Positions 32,128 through 37,266 of a DNA stretch of 37,266 nt are shown here, in pieces. The notes under the pieces are model-generated. The model saw only the letters and a list, made by a program, of their open reading frames with translations. It ran no database searches and was not told where the DNA came from. The translations under genes were made by a program, and so were the position numbers. The DNA lies in contig JAFGWG010000021.1 in assembly GCA_016937255.1 (NCBI GenBank), positions 1 to 37,266 of the forward strand, written 5' to 3'. This DNA is from Bacteroidales bacterium. GTDB taxonomy: Bacteria > Bacteroidota > Bacteroidia > Bacteroidales > DTU049. Position 1 is the first letter of the stretch; each line of letters starts with the position of its first letter.

Positions 32128-34176
32128 TTACTTTTTGGTAATTTTGAATTCAGTACGTCTGTTCAATTGTCTACCTTCATCAGTAGCATTACTAGCAATA
32201 GGTTTATCAAATCCATACCCCACATAAGTCATACGTCCGGATGAAATTCCAACACCAATCAGGTAATCCACAACAGATTTGGCACGTTGCTCTGACAAGG
32301 TTTTATTGTACGCGGCAGAACCAATATTATCGGTATGTCCTGAAATCTCAATTTCTAAAGTAGGATTGTCTTTCATCAGTTGAGCAAGTCTTTCCAGTTC
32401 AGATTTAGATTCAGGGCGAAGTGTTGCTTTGTTAAAATCGAAGAAGATATTACGAAGCACAATCTCTTTTCCAACTTCTACTTTCTTCAAATAAATATCC
32501 TTTTCAATTTCCTGATATGCAGCGGCATTTGGAATATCAAAGTTTTCTGAGTGGAATAAATATCCATCAGCATTTACAGCAATACCATAGTTTTTACCAC
32601 TAGGCAAAGAAACCAGATATTTACCTGTTGCGCTATTTGAAGTAAATGTTGCCAATTGCTCCCCTGTGGTATTATCAGTAAGAATAATCTGAGCTTCAAC
32701 AGGTTCTTTGGTTGATTCATCAAGAACACGCCCTTTGAGTAGAGTTAGAGATGCCGTCATTACATCCACGGTGTTTTCAATTACCGTCTCACTCACAGGC
32801 TCAGTTCTCCAAGCAATCAGATTGTCCTCAGAATTTGTGCTAAGAGGTTTTTCCAAGAGAAAAGTAACGAGAAAAATATCCTGTTCTCCAACACCACCTG
32901 CACGTGCAGAACTCATATATGCATGTTGTCCACTGGCTGAAATGGAGAAAAACACATCGTCATCAGCGGTATTGATAGGATATCCCAGGTTTTCTGGCTC
33001 TGACCATTTTCCATTTTCATAAACAGATTTGAATATATCAAACCCACCCATAGTTTTATGACCCTTTGAGCTGAAATATAAAGTTCTGCCATCTGGATGA
33101 ATAAAAACAGCTTCCTCATCATATATGGTATTCAATTCTTTCAGGTTTATGGGCTCTCCCCACTTGCCTTTATCATCAAGATAGGTTATGTATATGTCAC
33201 GTCCACCAACTCCATCTTCACGATCGCTTACAAAATATAACGTGCGCCCATCAGGGCCAAGAGAAGCACTACTTTCATGAAATTTGGTGTTTATGCTTTT
33301 ACTCATACGATCTGGCTTTCCCCACTCTGTACCTTTAAGTTTACATTCATACAAGTCTCCACCGTTTTCACCTTTGTATACATAAAGAGTTTGACCATCA
33401 GGACTTAAACCTACTGTTGCATCATGTAAATCACTATTCAACGGTTTCCCAGGATTGGTAACTTTCCAGCCTTCTCCTGCGCGATCAGCTATTAGAATGT
33501 CCTCATAGAATTTTCCATCTTGAGGATCTCGTTTCCCACCTGTGGTGCTTTCTCTACGAGATGTAAAGATCATCATTGACTCATCTGCATTAATAATAGG
33601 ACAGTATTCTGGATACATTGTATTGATAGAAGTTCCCAAATTATCAATAAATACTTTTGCTGGCTTTTTCACCAGTTCTATACCCACTTCACACTCAGAA
33701 ATTTTCTTATTCAATGAAGGCGCAACAGAATTATACTCCTTTGGAGTCAGCTTATTCTTATATGCCTTATACTTCTCAATCGCCATTTCAAATTGGTGAT
33801 TTTGATGATATGCCTTTCCCAGCTGAAAATAAAGATCAGGCGCACAATGTGGATTCAAGTCCTCTGCTATCTTTAAATAATTAAGAGACTTTTCTTTATC
33901 CAAAACACTATAACACATTCCTACTTTATAGTTCAGAAGAGCATTTTTTGGATTAAACTCATTGGCCTTCAGATAAAAATTCAAAGCATCAACATACATC
34001 CCTTTCCCTCTTTCAAAGTATCCATCTCCTTCTTTGATATTACTCAAAGCCTGTTTAAGACCTTTTTTATCTGAAAAATTCTTCTTATCGAATTCAACAT
34101 TCTGAGCCTGAAGAGCCATCATAGATGTTAATATAAATGTCAGGCAAATTACAGCGGTATATTTAAATATTTTCAT
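32128..34176 (-). CDS. PorE-like OmpA-family protein (TPR, PD40 propeller, CRD, OmpA domains)
   Basis: The 682 residues carry a signal peptide (1-25, ending LQAQ) and TPR repeats (~45-150). A PD40/WD40-like propeller (~190-470) has repeated blades such as LYFVSDREDGVGGRDIYIT and LYFSSKGHKTMGGFDIFKS. A carboxypeptidase regulatory-like domain (~490-560) and a C-terminal OmpA peptidoglycan-binding domain (~575-682, FFDFNKATLRPES, SGHTDNIGS, LSEQRAKSVVDYL) follow. This order and length match PorE (PG1058), a T9SS component of Porphyromonas gingivalis, but the phylum has many paralogues of this type. I see no lipobox. The ATG at 34176 follows a GGAG; an ATG at 34197 overlapping the upstream stop (TAATG) would add seven residues. 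It is cotranscribed with the TPR gene. Confidence 0.88.
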   Translation of the reverse strand: MKIFKYTAVICLTFILTSMMALQAQNVEFDKKNFSDKKGLKQALSNIKEGDGYFERGKGMYVDALNFYLKANEFNPKNALLNYKVGMCYSVLDKEKSLNYLKIAEDLNPHCAPDLYFQLGKAYHQNHQFEMAIEKYKAYKNKLTPKEYNSVAPSLNKKISECEVGIELVKKPAKVFIDNLGTSINTMYPEYCPIINADESMMIFTSRRESTTGGKRDPQDGKFYEDILIADRAGEGWKVTNPGKPLNSDLHDATVGLSPDGQTLYVYKGENGGDLYECKLKGTEWGKPDRMSKSINTKFHESSASLGPDGRTLYFVSDREDGVGGRDIYITYLDDKGKWGEPINLKELNTIYDEEAVFIHPDGRTLYFSSKGHKTMGGFDIFKSVYENGKWSEPENLGYPINTADDDVFFSISASGQHAYMSSARAGGVGEQDIFLVTFLLEKPLSTNSEDNLIAWRTEPVSETVIENTVDVMTASLTLLKGRVLDESTKEPVEAQIILTDNTTGEQLATFTSNSATGKYLVSLPSGKNYGIAVNADGYLFHSENFDIPNAAAYQEIEKDIYLKKVEVGKEIVLRNIFFDFNKATLRPESKSELERLAQLMKDNPTLEIEISGHTDNIGSAAYNKTLSEQRAKSVVDYLIGVGISSGRMTYVGYGFDKPIASNATDEGRQLNRRTEFKITKK

Positions 34177-34196
34177 AATCTTTTCTCCTTTCAGCA

Positions 34197-35243
34197 TTAC
34201 TTACACATTTGTTTGGCATAGGTGTCAGCCGTTTTGAGCCCAAGCTCAGACGCTTTCTTCCAATCCTCACAAGCTCCAGCAAGGTCACGAAGCATCTCTT
34301 TAGTATTCCCCCTATTCAAATAAGCAGAACCATAAGAACTATTGATGGTTATGGCTTTATCAAAATCTGCAAGTGCTCCTTCATAATTATCTATTTTATA
34401 CTTCGCACTACCACGATTATTGAATGCATAAGCGTAATCACTTTTCTTTTCAATAGCTTTTGAAAAATCAGCAATTGCACCTTCATAATCACCTTTTTCA
34501 AACTTAGCCAAACCTCTGTTATTATAAGCAATATAATATTCAGGGTCTGCACTTACAGCCTTGGAATACTCAAGAATAGCCTCATCGTATTTTCCCAACT
34601 TGCGATATACCGTACCGGCATTATTATATGCAAATGCAAGCTTAGGATTGATTTTCACTGCCTCTCCATAACAACGAAGAGCTTCCTCATAATCTTCTTT
34701 CATCTTATAACAGCTCCCCATATCATTATATGCGTAGGCATAATCCTTCTTGGCAACAACCGCCTTTTTATAATCCTCAATGGCGGCATCGTAATCTTTC
34801 TCATCGAAAAATACACTTCCACGATAATAATATGATTGCGCATGCATGTTATCAACACCCAGCGCACTGGTATAATCAGCCTTTGCACCATCAAGGTCAT
34901 TAGCCTTATATTTAATTTGGCCACGCATAAAATAGGCATTTGCTGTTGGCTCCAACTCAATTACTTTATTAAAATCGAGCATAGCTCCATCATTATTATT
35001 CAGTTCCATTTTTACAATGCCCCTGTTATAATAGGCTTTTGCAAAATCAGACTTCATACTAATTGCTTCATCAAATTTCTTCAAAGCGTCTTTAAAAGCT
35101 CCACTTTCAAAAAGAACAGTACCCTCATTATATAGGCGTTCTGCCTTCTGTGGATCATCTACCGGCACACGCACGGTGTCAACCTGAGCTTGCATGTTTA
35201 GAACAAAGCCCATTACAATTAAAATGGAAATGGCGTATCTCAT
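34197..35243 (-). CDS. Secreted tetratricopeptide repeat protein
   Basis: The 348 residues are a signal peptide (1-20, ending MQAQ) followed by about nine TPR units of 34 residues from ~33 to the end. They show the usual A-x-x-x-Y-N-N-x-G pattern (AYYNRGIVKMEL; AYNNRGLAKFEKGDYEGAIA; AFNNRGSAKYKIDNYEGALA). The conserved Y-N-R-G spacing is very regular, suggesting a continuous superhelix for protein binding in the periplasm. It ends at or overlaps the start of the PorE-like gene, so the two probably act in one envelope complex; that is inferred from the operon. Confidence 0.92.
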   Translation of the reverse strand: MRYAISILIVMGFVLNMQAQVDTVRVPVDDPQKAERLYNEGTVLFESGAFKDALKKFDEAISMKSDFAKAYYNRGIVKMELNNNDGAMLDFNKVIELEPTANAYFMRGQIKYKANDLDGAKADYTSALGVDNMHAQSYYYRGSVFFDEKDYDAAIEDYKKAVVAKKDYAYAYNDMGSCYKMKEDYEEALRCYGEAVKINPKLAFAYNNAGTVYRKLGKYDEAILEYSKAVSADPEYYIAYNNRGLAKFEKGDYEGAIADFSKAIEKKSDYAYAFNNRGSAKYKIDNYEGALADFDKAITINSSYGSAYLNRGNTKEMLRDLAGACEDWKKASELGLKTADTYAKQMCK

Positions 35244-35382
35244 AATGGTCAGATTTTTATATGCGAAGATACATATTTTTGGAATATATAAACACTTCAG
35301 TAAATATTATTCATCACTAAACAATTATTAATCCAAACCTTAAAAACTTTTAATAAGCCTACCTTTTTACAAATGAATTCCT

Positions 35383-35390
35383 TAATTTAG
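35383..35390 (+). promoter_or_regulatory. Possible -7 element of the acyl-CoA synthetase gene
   Basis: TAATTTAG, one mismatch from TAnnTTTG, followed by CAGC as at 16737. It lies 17 bases before the ATG at 35408. No -33 TTG is seen. Confidence 0.3.
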
Positions 35391-35407
35391 CAGCAAAAAG
35401 TTATACT

Positions 35408-37266
35408 ATGGTTACAAAAGCACTCATTCAACCCCGCAGCATTGCTATAATTGGAGCTTCAAATGATATTCGTAAGCCCGGAGGCAAAGTTTTAAAGAAT
35501 ATCCTCGACCATCAATTTAGGGGAGAAGTGTATGTTGTAAATCCCAAAGAAGACAATATTCAGGGTATTCTATGCCATAAAGATGTGAATGAGTTACCAC
35601 AGGTAGATATGGCCATTTTAGCTATTGCTGCTAAATATTGTCCAGATACAGTAGATATTCTCACTAAAGAAAAAGATACCAAAGCTATAATTATTTTAAG
35701 TGCTGGTTTCAGCGAAGAAAATGAAGAAGGCAAATTACTAGAAGACCGCATTGTACAAAGATGTGACGAAGCCGGCGCCAGCCTAATCGGGCCAAACTGT
35801 ATTGGCGTAATGACCCCTCATCATGCTTCTGTTTTTACCACTCCAATTCCAAAATTGGAAAATAAAGGAGTCGATTTCGTTAGCGGTTCAGGTGCCACAG
35901 CCGTTTTTATTATGGAAAGCGGAATTCCAAAAGGACTAACATTCTCTAGCGTATTTAGTGTCGGAAATAGTGCACAACTTGGTGTAGAAGACATTATAGA
36001 ATATCTTGATGAAAGCTATGTAGAAGGTGAAAGTTCTAAAATAAAACTGCTTTATATAGAAAGCGTTAATAAACCGGCAAAACTGCTTAAACACGCAAAG
36101 TCATTAATTGCAAAAGGTTGTAAAATTGCTGCTGTTAAAGCCGGATCGAGCGAAGCCGGAAGTCGTGCTGCATCTTCTCATACTGGTGCATTGGCCAGTA
36201 GCGATGTTGCTGTTGACACCTTGTTCAAAAAAGCTGGCATTGTACGCTGCTATGGGCGCGAAGAACTTACCGCAGTAGCATCAATCTTCAATATGAACAA
36301 ACCCAAGGGTAAAAATGTTGCCATTGTAACTCATGCTGGTGGACCCGCAGTGATGCTTACTGATGCATTATCAAATAACGGTCTAAATATTCCTCATATT
36401 GACGGTTCTGCTGCAGATGAATTGCTTGAAAAACTTTTCCCCGGATCTTCTGTAGCTAATCCTATCGATTTTCTGGCCACAGGAACAGCACAGCAACTCG
36501 ATGATATTCTCGAAGCCTGCGAAAACAAATTCGACAATATTGATGCTATGGCCGTCATTTTTGGCAGTCCCGGACTTTTTGAAGTGTACGATGTATATGA
36601 TGTTTTGCATAAACACATGCAGAAAGATAAGAAGCCAATTTTCCCTATCCTTCCATCTGTAATCAATGTGGAAAAAGAAATAAAATATTTCATTGAAAAG
36701 GGTAATGTTTTCTTCCCAGATGAAGTGGTATTTGGAAATGCTCTTGGGCGAATTATGAATACAGCTAATCCTGAAAAAGAATCAGCATTGCCACAGGTTG
36801 ATACTTCTGCTATTCGCAAAATTATTGATTCCTCAAAAGAAGGATATCTCGACCCAGATAAAGTTGCTGAACTTCTCGATGCTGCCGGTATTCCACGTGC
36901 CGGAGAAGCCACTGCTTCCGACTTCAGCATTTTGCTTGAAAAAGCCCATAAACTAGGATACCCTCTCGTAATGAAAGTAGTAGGCCCAGTTCATAAAAGC
37001 GATGTAGGTGGAGTTGTGCTTAACGTAAAAGATGATGATACGTTAAAACGTGAATTTGAGCGCATGATGCAAATTAAAGACACAACAGCGATTCTCATTC
37101 AGCCTATGCTTAGTGGAACTGAACTTTTTGCAGGAGCCAAACGCGAGGGTGATTTTGGACACATGATACTTTGTGGACTCGGTGGTATTTTTGTGGAAGT
37201 GATGAAAGACGTAGCAGCCGGTCTATCTCCCATATCTCAAAAAGAGGCAAAAGCCATGATTGAAGG
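35408..37266 (+). CDS. ADP-forming acetyl/acyl-CoA synthetase, fused alpha-beta subunits (3' end missing)
   Basis: This enzyme makes ATP from acyl-CoA, ADP and phosphate (or runs in reverse), typical of fermentative acetate formation. The frame is open to the window edge: 619 codons are seen and roughly 70-80 are missing. An N-terminal CoA-binding domain starts IAIIGASNDIRKPGGKVLKN. Two succinyl-CoA-ligase-like domains follow, with the phosphohistidine H258 in SSHTGALA, matching His257 of the Pyrococcus furiosus alpha subunit. An ATP-grasp domain (~475 onward) has GYPLVMKVVGPVHKSDVGGV. Alpha and beta parts are in one chain, as in many bacterial members. The related protein acetyltransferase Pat also has this architecture but carries an extra GNAT domain; the visible part has none. 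Confidence 0.92.
   Translation, partial: MVTKALIQPRSIAIIGASNDIRKPGGKVLKNILDHQFRGEVYVVNPKEDNIQGILCHKDVNELPQVDMAILAIAAKYCPDTVDILTKEKDTKAIIILSAGFSEENEEGKLLEDRIVQRCDEAGASLIGPNCIGVMTPHHASVFTTPIPKLENKGVDFVSGSGATAVFIMESGIPKGLTFSSVFSVGNSAQLGVEDIIEYLDESYVEGESSKIKLLYIESVNKPAKLLKHAKSLIAKGCKIAAVKAGSSEAGSRAASSHTGALASSDVAVDTLFKKAGIVRCYGREELTAVASIFNMNKPKGKNVAIVTHAGGPAVMLTDALSNNGLNIPHIDGSAADELLEKLFPGSSVANPIDFLATGTAQQLDDILEACENKFDNIDAMAVIFGSPGLFEVYDVYDVLHKHMQKDKKPIFPILPSVINVEKEIKYFIEKGNVFFPDEVVFGNALGRIMNTANPEKESALPQVDTSAIRKIIDSSKEGYLDPDKVAELLDAAGIPRAGEATASDFSILLEKAHKLGYPLVMKVVGPVHKSDVGGVVLNVKDDDTLKREFERMMQIKDTTAILIQPMLSGTELFAGAKREGDFGHMILCGLGGIFVEVMKDVAAGLSPISQKEAKAMIE

Noticed and set aside
34180-34190. GGAG before the PorE-like start taken as proof of a Shine-Dalgarno start
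   Set aside because: Bacteroidota ribosomes make little use of Shine-Dalgarno pairing; the ATG at 34197 with TAATG coupling stays possible.

Overview
The window is a stretch of Bacteroidota chromosome, most likely from the class Bacteroidia; I cannot place it lower. Four lines of evidence support this. Secreted proteins carry type IX secretion (T9SS) C-terminal sorting domains. Promoters have the Bacteroidota form TTG-N18-20-TAnnTTTG. Starts are preceded by A-rich leaders, mostly without Shine-Dalgarno sequences. Several families are typical of the phylum: HU-CCDC81/SPOR, the ExbB-X-ExbD-ExbD operon, PorE-like OmpA proteins and a gingipain-family protease. The sequence is AT-rich. I see no prophage, insertion sequence, CRISPR array or conjugation gene.

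Layout. (1) 1-8030: two giant secreted proteases, a thermolysin-type M4 enzyme and a gingipain-type C25 enzyme, lie 17 bases apart. Unrelated catalytic domains are followed by the same ~670-residue series of adhesive domains and a T9SS tail. (2) 8031-8760: a 730-base gap holding a terminator, a 128-base minisatellite, small hairpins and a long fold-back sequence. (3) 8761-12385: mutY, divergent from a cluster of HU, a 30-residue basic ribosomal-type peptide, rng and recX. (4) 12382-16338: a membrane-anchored coiled-coil protein, a ComF-family protein, and a two-gene operon for surface proteins. (5) 16526-20294: rpmH, an HU-CCDC81/SPOR membrane protein, trmB, an alkyltransferase-like DNA-binding protein, nadD, and an unknown secreted protein. 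(6) 20446-22864: tRNA-Ser(GGA) and an Exb-type proton-motive-force motor operon. (7) 22948-29396: a sacsin-like HSP90-type ATPase overlapping tilS by one base, then dsbD. (8) 29468-32077: a C-type-lectin T9SS cargo, a LOG-family enzyme, and manA divergent from it. (9) 32128-35243: a TPR protein and a PorE-like TPR/propeller/CRD/OmpA protein. (10) 35408-end: an ADP-forming acyl-CoA synthetase cut by the window edge.

How the parts work together. Three themes recur. The first is surface biology: T9SS cargo (two proteases, a lectin and a small tail protein), a PorE-like candidate T9SS or envelope component, the Exb motor and DsbD for thiol chemistry. The second is translation and RNA housekeeping: rpmH, the bS22/mS38-like peptide, rng, trmB, tilS and tRNA-Ser. 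The third is genome maintenance: mutY, recX, the ATL protein and HU.

The strongest candidates for something little described are the sacsin-like ATPase coupled to tilS, the shared tail of the two proteases with its unnamed ~150-residue domain, and the repeat-rich gap at 8.0-8.8 kb. Several promoters lie so close to start codons that leaderless or nearly leaderless messages are predicted.
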